Notes under the pieces: generated by a model | What the model saw: only the letters and a program-made list of their open reading frames with translations | Database searches by the model: none | Told to the model about the DNA's origin: nothing | Shown here: one piece after another, positions 20,801-30,300 of the stretch | How the letters are laid out: every line of letters starts with the position of its first letter | Position numbering within the stretch: the stretch's first letter is position 1 | Program-made: the position numbers and the translations under genes | Source: Crossaster papposus | Taxonomy: Eukaryota; Echinodermata; Asteroidea; Velatida; Solasteridae | Direction: 5' to 3' | Length of the DNA stretch: 64,000 nt | Assembly: GCA_037893245.1 (NCBI GenBank) | Contig: JBAIAA010000243.1 | Span: 248,001-312,000 of the forward strand

Positions 20801-23786
20801 CTGATAAAAAAAAAGTAGGAAGAAAGGTAGAAAGAAAGGTACATGTAGAAAGAAAAGTAGGAGGAAAAAGTAGGAGGAAAAAGTAGGAGGAAAAAGTAGG
20901 AGGAAAAAGTAGGAGGAAAAAGTAGGAGGAAAAAGTAGGAGGAAAAAGTAGGAGGAAAAAGTAGGAGGAAAAAGTAGAAAGAAAAAGTAGAAAGAAAAAG
21001 TAGGAAGAAAAAGTAGGAAGAAAAAGTAGGAAGAAAAAGTAGGAAGAAGAGTAGGAAGAAGAGTGGAAAGAAAAGTAGAAAGAAAAGTAGAACGAAAAGT
21101 AGAACGAAAAGTAGAACGAAAAGTAGAACGAAATGCTGCCGTGTTTTTGTAACACAGCAACTGGTAACGAAAGATGATGGAAAGCGTCTGCTGAATGGAC
21201 AAAGTCTTGAGGTCAAGATGCCTTCTTGTTTTGCATAGTCACCGAAGCTGCTCGTCCAACGAGTGAATCGATATTCCATAGACAAAGATAAAGTAGCAGC
21301 AAGATGAAAACAGAGGAAAAAGGAAGACAAGTACGAATACTTTTTTGTTTTATGTAATCTTTAAAGAAGGTAGTCCATTTCAGTTAACAAACTGTTCCAA
21401 AGGAGCTCTCAATGGGGAGCATAAACCTGTTTTAGGAAAGAAGTAATAGCAATTATAAACACTGCTATGCGAAGTCACTACATGTATTTTGGGTAAGTTG
21501 TTCAGCAGAACAAAAATGCAAAGACTGTCTTTTTGAGTATTAAGTTTGTACATTGAAGCTGTGGGCAGATTTGGGTTTAATAGGAACACATGTAAACAAA
21601 AAAGGCTGGACTCATTTTGTGCATATTTGTGCTGCCAAACCATAGGAGGGTTAAGATATAAAATAAACAAAACTGCATGCTGGAGTGTGGCCATGCCACA
21701 CTTGCTAGGTATGTACACGTACCTGATTTTGAAACTTGTCTACAAGGCCAGCAACAGGAACAGTTTTCTTGTATTGAGACCAGTCAATCACTTTAGGCTG
21801 CTCAGGCATTGATCCTAGCCTAAAGAACAAGAATGACCATCATAAGCAGATGAATCAAGTGATACAAAGGCCTTTTAGGTTAATTTGTATACGATTTACT
21901 TTATTTTGGTTGATGTACATGTATTTGTATTGTATACTATTGTAATAATATAGCGTCGTATCATATCATAATATAATATAAGACTCCACAAAAGGTAAAA
22001 ACACAAGGTAGGCCTAGGCCTTGGACTCGTTAATGCCACGCACTGATGTTTTTCAAACACAATCTATTTTACGTTAAAAAACACTACGTCCTTTGCCACA
22101 AAAGCTACTATTTTACTCTTTAATATTACACAATACTCTTTTACACCAAAAGTCGCAAAAATAGCACCTTTCATTCTCAAGAAATGTTATGAAAAAAAGT
22201 GGAGTCCAATACAAATGTGTTGCCTTTTTGGTTTGCAAGCGACGACCGAAAAATCTTTGCACGGTGTCCCGAATCCTTTAAGAGGAAATGGTAGTAGTTT
22301 TGGCTGGAGAGACGTACTGTTATCCAGCCGGGGGCCAGACTTTGACGTGTTAACGTGCTCCATTCAGTGCATGCGCACAAGATTTAATGGTGTTGTTTTT
22401 ACAGGTTTACGAAAGTAACAAATGTTGTTGAAACGTTGACTGCAGTACCACTATTTCCACATGAAGGATTCGGGGCACAGCACAGTGCGAAGATCTTCCA
22501 GCAATCGCGTGCGAACCAAAAAGGCAACACGTTTGTGTCCAACTTCACCTTTATTCATCAAATTTATTGGGAACGGAAGGTGCTATTTTGGTGCTAGTAC
22601 TAGTACAAGTAGTACATGTACATGTAGTAGTATATTGGTGTAAAAGAGCAATGCGTACTTCATGTACTTATTAGGCCTACAGAGCAAAATGGTAAGAAAT
22701 TTCCATGGCAAAGGCAGGGCATTTTTTATCGTAAAATATCACTCAGCGCGTCGCATTACAACATTACATTCATGGGTCTAGCCTAGGCGTATGATTTAAT
22801 TAACTAAAATAAACACCAGACAAGGAACACAATTATTTTTAATACATGGCCCCGCACTAGAGTACACTATGTGCTATAGGCCATACGTCCATCAGTGCCA
22901 AAAAAACGTAATTTGTTTTCACTTATTTCACGGAAATCATTCCGTCTCAAACTCGGCATGCAGGTTTATTTATTATAGCGCATCGATATTTTGCTAAAAT
23001 TAGGACTTTTCCGTGGTTCCGTCTGGTGTAATTTGTCTCTAAATCTGCGTTATGTTTTCAAAAAAAATCACTATAAACGCAAAACAATATGGCGGAACAA
23101 GTCTGCACAGGCGCGGCGTGCAAAGCTCGTCGCACCGAACAACAGAGGCGCCCTCTGTTGTTCGGTGCGACGAGCTGTGCACGCCTGCACAGACTTGATC
23201 CGCCATTTTGTTTTTCGTTTATCGCGAATTTTTTGTAAACTTTATTACGCAGATTTAGAGACAGATTACACCAGATGGAACCACGAAAAAGTCCTAATTT
23301 TAGCAATGCGCTATAATAAAAATAAATGAACCGGCTGCATGCCGAGTTTGAGACCAAATGAAAAAAATCCCGAGTTTTTTGCACTGATCATGCTGATGGA
23401 CGTATGCTATGGCCTATAGCACAGAGTGTACTCTAGTGCGGGGCCATAGACTAGGGCTTCTTATTCCTCCATGATTTAATTAAGTTAAGACACGTGACGT
23501 AGTTGGCTGTACGTACTACGGGTCTACGAGTACGACTACGTTTACATGGTTTAGCTCGTGTATAGCCTATCATCAATTCCTCCATAGACAGTCCATGACT
23601 CCATCCATGACCATGACTTGAGTTGAGCCTATCGACGATTAGCCAAAATTAAGCGTTCGTTTACCTCGCTGCTAAGGCATCCGCCTTGGTTTTCAAAGCA
23701 TTGAACTGTGATTTTTGACTCGGTGGTACTCTCTCCGCAAATGCAGCCCAATCCACGGACTTCTGGCTTACTCTCCGCGCTGCCAT
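17733..23786 (-). CDS. ATP5PD: ATP synthase subunit d, mitochondrial (peripheral stalk), complete
   Basis: Subunit d is part of the peripheral stalk (stator) of the mitochondrial F1Fo ATP synthase, on the matrix side of the inner membrane. Coding exons on the - strand are 23665-23786, 21723-21819, 20141-20212, 18915-18977 and 17733-17864. Joined, they give 486 nt and 161 residues, the same length as the human protein. Landmarks in order are SVDWAAFAE (residues 10-18), VIDWSQYKK, VAGLVDKFQ, FDELKVPYPKD, MIPFEEMTVEE and KKKYPWWPHYPAW near the C terminus. All five splice to one frame with canonical GT-AG sites. The start ATG is the first codon of the conserved N terminus. Introns 1 and 3 hold a large palindrome and a hAT-like insertion. 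The gene converges on TMF1. Confidence 0.97.
18163..18384 (-). other. Intron 4 of ATP5PD, no gene
   Basis: This stretch is ordinary intron with A/T runs. A short open frame here shows no recognisable domain. Confidence 0.5.
18625..18870. mobile_element. GC-rich element built from cggccg and cgtacgg words
   Basis: A sharply GC-rich island in AT-rich intron 4 of ATP5PD. Its ends pair as gcggcggccgcagga and tcctacggccgccgcgg, and the inside repeats cgtacgg, ggccgt and gcggcc in both directions. No coding signal. It resembles in design the word-saturated elements at 30424, 47770, 51404 and 53783. Confidence 0.55.
18915..18977 (-). CDS. ATP5PD: ATP5PD exon 4
   Basis: The acceptor cttcaatag is just above 18977 and the donor gtatga starts at 18914. 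It encodes DTMTDEFKKGSELRITQYKK and one more E. This is the helical segment before MIPFEEMT. Confidence 0.94.
19111..19950 (-). mobile_element. tRNA-like SINE piece split by an inverted-repeat insertion
   Basis: On the - strand, 19950-19912 carries an A-box-like half (gtggtcaagtggtaagaca) and 19149-19111 a B-box half (ggtcgggggttcgggtccc). Together they read as one tRNA-like head. The 19150-19911 insert has ends beginning taag(g/c)ctgc and many ggttacacggttaac words in both orientations, which fits a hAT-type non-autonomous element, although no clean 8-bp target repeat is visible. Confidence 0.55.
20141..20212 (-). CDS. ATP5PD: ATP5PD exon 3
   Basis: The acceptor ttggtgcag is just above 20212 and the donor gtaaga starts at 20140. 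It encodes 24 residues, FDELKVPYPKDTVSVKVD to SKEM, in phase 0 at both ends. Confidence 0.95.
20305..20679 (+). mobile_element. TTAA family B copy 2 (ATP5PD intron 2)
   Basis: It is intact between TTAA at 20305-20308 and 20676-20679, with ends aggtagtatacaccatttgc and its near complement. The interior words aggcatccagcaaaatgatt and aaacgatatttac are shared with copy 1. Confidence 0.85.
20817..21135 (+). repeat. Purine-strand minisatellite, 13-bp unit
   Basis: The core unit is gtaggaggaaaaa (13 bp), with flanking variants agaaaaagta, aggaagaa and aacgaaaagt. The purine-only strand is +. Long open frames on the complement, reading F/L/S/P/Y repeats, come from the repeat and are not genes. It lies in ATP5PD intron 2. 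Confidence 0.95.
21723..21819 (-). CDS. ATP5PD: ATP5PD exon 2
   Basis: The acceptor ttctttag is at 21827-21820 and the donor gtacgt at 21722. It encodes RLGSMPEQPKVIDWSQYKK (first codon split) and ends LVDKFQNQ in phase 0. Confidence 0.96.
22846..23450. mobile_element. Large palindrome of about 605 bp (ATP5PD intron 1)
   Basis: Two inverted arms of about 300 bp meet at about 23150, where gaacaacagagg and cctctgttgttc face each other across one to three bases. The outer ends are atggccccgcactagagtac and its complement. Arm identity is high near the centre and lower outside. The motif atgatttaattaa occurs just outside on both sides (about 22791 and 23471). No coding sequence. Confidence 0.85.
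23665..23786 (-). CDS. ATP5PD: ATP5PD exon 1
   Basis: The ATG is at 23786-23784. It encodes MAARRVSQKSVDWAAFAE through ADALAA and two bases of a split arginine codon; the donor gtaaac follows. The CDS start is only about 100 bp from a dispersed repeat that begins near 23885. Confidence 0.96.
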
Positions 23787-23884
23787 TTTCAGATTTTTCA
23801 CACGATCTCGGCGGCTCAAAATTCAACCCAGCCAGCAAACAAAATGGCGGATGCCGGCGATTCTTTTTTAGACGCTAGAGGGCG

Positions 23885-24180
23885 ATAATGTCCGCGTATA
23901 TTTATAGACACGCGTATATAACGCGTTTCTATTACGCTAACAAAGACGTGCGCCTTTTTTTATCGCGCTAATAATTTTAAAAGTCGCGCAACCGTTCACG
24001 CACTATTTTGCTCGTTTAAACGCGCGCGTGCAACATTATGACAAAAAGGCCTTGTAAACTGTTGAATTGGATGGTGCCAGACTATGCGTTCCAATTATGC
24101 GTTTCAAATTTTGTTTGAATATTAATCGCAATTTTACATTATTCATAGTACTAGTATTAATTTGTTATTAACTTTATTTC
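23885..24180 (+). repeat. Dispersed repeat upstream of ATP5PD
   Basis: From tatttatagacacgcgtata through aaaagtcgcgcaacc, cgcactatttt and ggtgccagactatg, the sequence matches 48784-49120 at roughly 75-80 percent by eye. It begins about 100 bp from the ATP5PD start codon, so part of this gene's promoter may sit in repeat DNA. Confidence 0.75.
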
Positions 24181-25320
24181 CTTCTAAAAATGAAGATGGC
24201 CGACCAGTGAATAAGGTGTATTGTGCATCTGCACAATCGATTGAAATTGTAAAAGCTACGCATGTGCCGGAACGTCACAATCTGCCAACTGTTATCAATA
24301 TGGTGCGCGTGTGGCACATTCTAGTCCCGCGCACTACAGTGCTGTCCGTGTTCCATCTCAAGTTTGTTTGCTTGAAGATAAATTTGTTATCCCGCTCGCG
24401 CGTGGAACACGAAAAATGTAGTGCGTCTGTGTCCCATATCCCATTCCGACATCCGGCCTCATGGGATATGGGACGCAGATACACTTAATCCGCATAATGA
24501 ATATGCATAAGCTTCATTTGATTCAAAATTTTCATTTCTCCCTCAATACACTTAAGTCTTACTTAAAAAATGACACAGAACACACTTCAAGTTTACAATC
24601 CATCAGCTCTGACTTTCATAAAATATCTTACAGATTACAAATATTGCATTTACAAATGCAATGAGCATTTGCCACAGGTAGTTCTTTTGTTATGTTTTAC
24701 GTTATATGTCTGACATAATTTCAAGAATTTGATGTAAAAAATGTACACGAGCAATTCCAGTAGTATCACAACAGCCGACAGTACCATAAAAAAAGTTTTT
24801 ACCAAAACTTTAGGGACAAAACAATTTAGGGACAAAACACACAGAAACGAAACATTTCAAAAATTAACTTAACATAACAAATTTGATTCTACAGAAAAAG
24901 CAATGAAATATTTACTAGCATAACGGACAACATATAAAATGGACCTTGTCTTTCAATAAATATTTAAAAAGTTGCAGCCTAAACCTCCAAATGTGTTTAT
25001 GTTAAAAGTATAACATCGAAGAATCGGTGTATACAAAAAACAATACTCATGACAATCATGAAAACATCAGTGTTTTACCCCAGGTTTATCCATACCCCAT
25101 TCTTGGCTTGAGATATTCCAACGTGAAGGCTAACACAGCTTTCATGACATTGTTGTTAGAAAGTAATTCCCCTCAATTTTCCCCCAAAACATTCAGTTTC
25201 TTCCACAACTTTGGGTGCACTCTGATACCATAAATATATTCCTAGGTAATATTCCTAATGCCGAGGTGAAATTAAACCGTGATGCCCAAGCTGCTCTCGC
25301 ACACACAAAATGCCGGACTA

Positions 25321-25499
25321 AAGGCCGGTCCATACTCCGGTATTAAAGAAAATGCGAATTTGTGACGTAACGAGAAATGTTCACGTTGCGAATTTTGCAA
25401 AAGTTGAACACATTTCCCCTCGTGAATTTTCTCACTGAATGCTTCGACTTCAAATTCGCATCGCATAATTAACTTTTGCGTGAAGTATGAACTGGCCTT
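25321..25499. mobile_element. Small inverted-repeat element
   Basis: The ends aggccggtccatactccg and a near complement (cgtgaagtatgaactggcct) enclose 180 bp containing gcgaattttgcaaaagttg in facing copies. Confidence 0.65.
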
Positions 25500-25506
25500 T
25501 GAATAG

Positions 25507-25640
25507 TACCCGTTTGTTTCACGCAGATCAAGACGCTAGTTTAATTTGCTCCATCAACAAGGTGGGATTTGTTTGTGAACCAACAGCCAGATCACTGATA
25601 GCATTCCGAATCCTGCGTGAAACAAACAAGCCCTTAATAA
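25507..25640. mobile_element. Small inverted-repeat element with gtttgtttcacgcag ends
   Basis: gtttgtttcacgcag at 25511-25525 is repeated inverted at about 25615-25630. The element lies directly beside the previous one. Confidence 0.6.
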
Positions 25641-25670
25641 TTCTGCTTACTTAAGGGCTTACAACATCAG

Positions 25671-25901
25671 AGGCCAATTTCATAGATCTGTTAAGCAGAC
25701 AAATTTGCTTAGCATGAAAATTCTTCCTTGTCAAAAACAGGGTTACAAACCAAAACATATATTGTTTCTGACTTATATTCAGTTGGTTTTTTCTTAGTAT
25801 GAAATGCACATGGAGTTTTGGCTGGCAACCCGTTATTTTTCAGCAAGACTTTTGGTGCTAAGCAAATTGTTGCGCTTAACAGCTCTATGAAATTGGCCCA
25901 A
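25671..25901. mobile_element. Inverted-repeat element with ggccaatttcatagatctg ends
   Basis: The left end ggccaatttcatagatctgt and the following ttaagc...tttgcttagca recur inverted at 25855-25901. No coding sequence. Confidence 0.7.
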
Positions 25902-25902
25902 G

Positions 25903-26134
25903 GGCTGCGTTCCAGTCACGCAAACAATGCTAATAATAGCCGATGTTCGCCGAGATTTGGTGCACGTCCAATGGAAAATTGTTTGCGTAGTTGGCAAACG
26001 TTGGCAACGTTCGCGTGAGTGGAATGCACCCCAGGGATGTGTTCCATTCACGCGAACATTGCCGACGTTGGCCAAGTGCGCAAAACAATTAGCGAACCTT
26101 GTTGAACGTTTGCTTTGGTGGACTGCAGCCCTGT
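25903..26134. mobile_element. Inverted-repeat element with agggctgcgttcca ends
   Basis: agggctgcgttccagtcacg begins the element and ctgcagccct closes it. An internal palindrome is made of aacgttcgcgtgagtggaat facing attcacgcgaacattgccg. It abuts the element at 25671-25901. Confidence 0.6.
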
Positions 26135-26408
26135 TCCCAAAGTCCTGAAAAAACCTGTTTTGAAATTTGGTGCCGAAACCCACAACATTTGGCAAGCGAG
26201 TAAACACCAAAAGTCACTGTCAATCAATTTTCCCCAACTAGATCTATTAACTAAAAATATGAATCCGCCTTTCATGAGAACTGAGGAGAATGTAGACATC
26301 AAAGACCATATAGAAATTGTCATTTGGAAGAAAAAAAAGAAAAAACACACTCTTGGGCATCATTTCCATCATGTCCAGCTGCACACAAAATAACAAAAAA
26401 GGGAGAAT

Positions 26409-27002
26409 ACAGTCGACTCTTGTTAATACAAAGACTGTGTCTCTAAACCCTAAAGAAATGTTAGTCTAGAAACCCTGCCAGACACAGCATTTGTTAAAGT
26501 GACAAGCCTGCCCAGTGCAGCAAGATCCAGCTGGTCAAAATAGGTCTTGAGACAAAGGTGTCTTAGAGTTTGTAGTCTCTCAATGCAGCAAAATCTCTGG
26601 CAGCTCTCAATAGTCTTTGAATCAGGTAGTTATGTACTGGTGAAAATGCATTTCAAAGTGCACCAGACTTTTCCACCTGATGCACCAATGCTGTCTGACA
26701 GGATTAATACAAATTCTGCAGTACGTTCTGGCGCTCTTAACCAAAAACTAGTTCATGTTGTTTCTCTTTGGTTAATCGTTTTAGGCATTTGAGTATTTCA
26801 CGATTGTGCCTAATTCTTGCCAGTTGAACATTCTCAAAGAAATTTACCGAGCCAGTTCTTGGTTATGACTATGACCACCAAAACACACTCCTGGTTATAA
26901 CAAACAAAAAGCCCCGGTCCCAACTCCGCATTTATGTGCACAGTGAATGGGACTGACACTCAACGTAATACAAAATGAGTTTGTATTAACGAGAGTCGAC
27001 TG
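26409..27002. mobile_element. Element with cagtcgactctngttaatac ends
   Basis: cagtcgactcttgttaatac on the left is matched by the complement of gtattaacgagagtcgactg on the right, starting and ending in CAGT/ACTG. This end type is seen in pogo/Tigger-like elements. No transposase is found inside, so it is non-autonomous. It ends about 100 bp from the UBE2S stop codon. Confidence 0.7.
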
Positions 27003-27100
27003 TCTGTTAAAAAAAGAAAATTTTGTCAAACGTTAATTTCAGAGCCATTTGTGTGGCAATTCAAAATTGATATTCTGTCCTGCGAAACAAGTTCACTTTC

Positions 27101-27388
27101 TCATAATCTCTTCAGGGCCCTTTTCTTGTCGCGCTTCTTTTTGTCCAACACTTTCTTGTCGCCGGCGTGTTTCTTGGCATGGGGCCCGCTGGCATTTGAG
27201 CTCGACGTGGACGGACAGTTCTCATCAACTTCTCGCGACTCCTTGGAACCCCGCCCCGACTGGGCATGAATGTCCGTCATCATTTTGGCCCGCATGAAGT
27301 AATCGTCGTACTGTTCTAATAATAGTCTGCCGGCTTCCTCATTCAGCGCCGATTCTGGGTTAGGGTAGATTAGCAGGCATTTTATCGT
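27101..27388 (-). CDS. UBE2S: UBE2S last exon with C-terminal tail
   Basis: The acceptor ttcctggacag is just above 27388. It encodes [20 protein letters not shown], the end of the UBC fold, a 50-residue polar linker rich in S, D and E, then the lysine-rich tail ending RALKRL and the stop tga. Confidence 0.96.
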   Translation of the reverse strand, partial: TIKCLLIYPNPESALNEEAGRLLLEQYDDYFMRAKMMTDIHAQSGRGSKESREVDENCPSTSSSNASGPHAKKHAGDKKVLDKKKRDKKRALKRL

Positions 27389-30300
27389 CTGTCCAGGAAA
27401 AACCAAAGAGACAAAGCAAATGATTAACAAAAAAAGTTATGACAGGTGGTAGACAGTGACAACATTAGGTGGCTGTTTGAATAATTTAGCATTCAATTAT
27501 TTGAAAATGCACTTTGTCGATCAAGTTTTACTTATGAATAAGATTAAAACTGCTGCAGACTGCTTACTAGCTGGAATGACCTGAAATTCTATGCTAGCTT
27601 TACGAGTTTATTTCATACTTGTTTTCAGCGTCTGTGAAGAAAAATATCGATATCACCAATTTGTCTTCATTCTAAATTCAATTTAGATTTATTGAATCTA
27701 GAAGAACAAAAATTATCACATGGCCAGAACATAGTGGATGGCAAGATTGAATAGCCAGGGGCCGATTTTACGAAACGCTAAGATGTGTCTTAGGAAGAGT
27801 AACTCGTCTCAACTCACAATTTGTCCTAGGATCGATTTCACCAATGTTAAGACGCGTTCAACACGTTCTAACTTCCATAGCAACGCGGCTTAACTTATTT
27901 TTTTATACGCGTATATAGTTTTAAAAACTAATTATTTATACGCCAACTAATCGACTCTGTTGTATATAAAACATGCAGAACTACCGTACGTAATTTCACT
28001 GTGCAGACTAGTTTTCTGGTAAAAGTTTGTGTTCTAGGAGGCGTGCCCGCTAGAAGTTGGTTTCTTTTCAACGACTGTTTCCTCTAGCGGTAAAAACAAA
28101 CATGAAACAGCCATCAAATTGGTAGTTGCGATGCGTCTTTCATAAGATGGGTTTAGTGAAATCGATCTTAGGACACGTCTTAGCCAAGATCGACTTTTGA
28201 GCTAGGACTCGTCTTAAGTACTAAGATGAGTCGTAGGATAAGACGAGTTTCGTGAAATCGGCCCCAGGACTCTCAACTGACCAAAATTAGATGTTTGATG
28301 CCCATGTCTGCTTTCCAGTCTCTCTTCAGTGTGTTGACACAAATTTCCCCGTTGCTGGCGACGTTGGGGTGAAACACTTTGGTCAGAAAGTAGCCTTTAG
28401 GGGGCGTCCTGGGAAAATCCTTGCCGAGGACCAGTTTCACTCTGAATATTCCACCTGCATATGGTGTGCCCGCTGAAACAGAAACAACAAAATAAATAAA
28501 TAGATCAATGGATTAAAAACCTTCACCTCTGGCTTACAGTACATACTGGTTACCGTACCTGAAAATACCCAGGCATCTAAATTGTAGGTCAGGTAGCTGC
28601 CAGCGACAAAAACAGATCATGATTCACTGCAGGCAGCGCAACCATTTTTAAATGCTGCAAAAGCTCAAGTTATAACGATGTTTCTCAAAATGAACATAAC
28701 GTCTGCATGCTTTAAATAAATAGTGATATTAGGAATTTCGTCTGATATTTTTTTATTCGTGTATAAGATAAAAAGTCATATCCTCATTAAGTGATCCCCA
28801 CCATTTCGCTTCCCAGGTTGTATCGTAAAATTATGTGTCAAGGATAGGAAACGTTTGCATACCAAGGGTCATGTGTTCAGAGTCAGACCATTGTTCTAAT
28901 ATTGTTTGGCTGCTTTATCAGCTCAACTACATGAATTTGCAGGATTCAGGCAGTGGTTACCAGTAATAGATATTGGAGGACTTTGCAGGATTCAAGTTAT
29001 GAATAAGAAAAATTGGGTAGGGAGTTAGAGTTAAAGAAGAAGACCAAACAATTTCAAACTTGTGTGAGTTGGTGTGATTTGGGTTATTTGTGTCAAAATT
29101 GTATTTGTCAGAGTGGAATCATCAGCAGAGGCGTAGGTAGCGATTCCTTATTTACAGGGGCCAAGGAAAGTAAAGTCAGTCGCGAACCCTAAACAAGCAT
29201 GCTACAAGCTGTTAGTGGTTGTTGAGCTGAGGTGATTGTTGCGAAAAACTCTTTCTTCTTCATTGTCTTTTCTCATTTTCTGAGAAGTTACTGTGCAATC
29301 TGTAAAGTTGATTGCGGGTACCCGATTCCATAATCTGGAACCGGTTCCTGACATCAACGGTTGGGTACTTAGTTCCAATGCAAAACCCAAGAAGCTTCTT
29401 AACTAAAGTTGGGCCCAATTGTCTAGACTGGGTGTTACAACCCCACAATGCTTAGTGCTGCAGTGACTTGCATGGCCTGGCCTGTGCAGGGTTAAACACT
29501 ACATGTACTTTCATCACTCACAAGGCCCTTCTATCGAAGCCTGGATGTCAGTGATGTCTTCCTCGCTGGGCAGAAGCTTGACCCCCTCTGGTGGATTTGA
29601 ACACAGATCAGCAACCTCTTTGGCCACTTGCCGCAGAACCTGAGGGGATAGGTTTTCTACATTGGAGCTCTGAAAACAAAAAGATAAACAATTTATAAGT
29701 AATTATTAACTGTAGTAAGTATACTCAATACAATTATATAGACTGGCACAAGAAACAACCAGTCAAACACGCCTTTAGTGCCGAGTCAAACGTGTCAACA
29801 GAACCATGTGGTATCACTATCAGACCACTGAAGAGATCAGTCCGGACCAACAGACGTGCACAAGTCTTCAAAATGAAACCATGTGGCTTTATTCTCAGAA
29901 GCAAAATGTTAAGAAAACTCCTCTTTAAAAATTGATTTGAGACTTCAAACATGGCTGGTTAAATACAGAGGACCTCTTCTTTAGCCTCGTGAAACATTTG
30001 GAGAATTTTATCAGCTGAAAAGTGAGTAAAGTTTGAATGAACTTTTTTTGGCATAATTTTGTATGGCTTAATTGAGTGCTAACTTCATATTTGAAGACTA
30101 CTGCACTCAAAATCTCGCCCCAAAAAACAATCTTCTAGCACTCGACAGTTCTAGCCCCACAAATGGGGCTATAAATAATTGAGTTATAATTATTAATCCC
30201 TTTTGCCTTTTGTCATAGACTATATTGCGAATAGAAAAATATCTCAAGAGGGCGCCGCTGCACAAAGCATTTTGGATAAAATTATGGGGCAACCGACGCG

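Noticed and set aside
20654..21330. Open frames of 121-182 codons rich in F, S, L, P, Y on the complement
   Set aside because: All three frames are open over the same 13-bp array, which shows a repeat artefact rather than a membrane protein.
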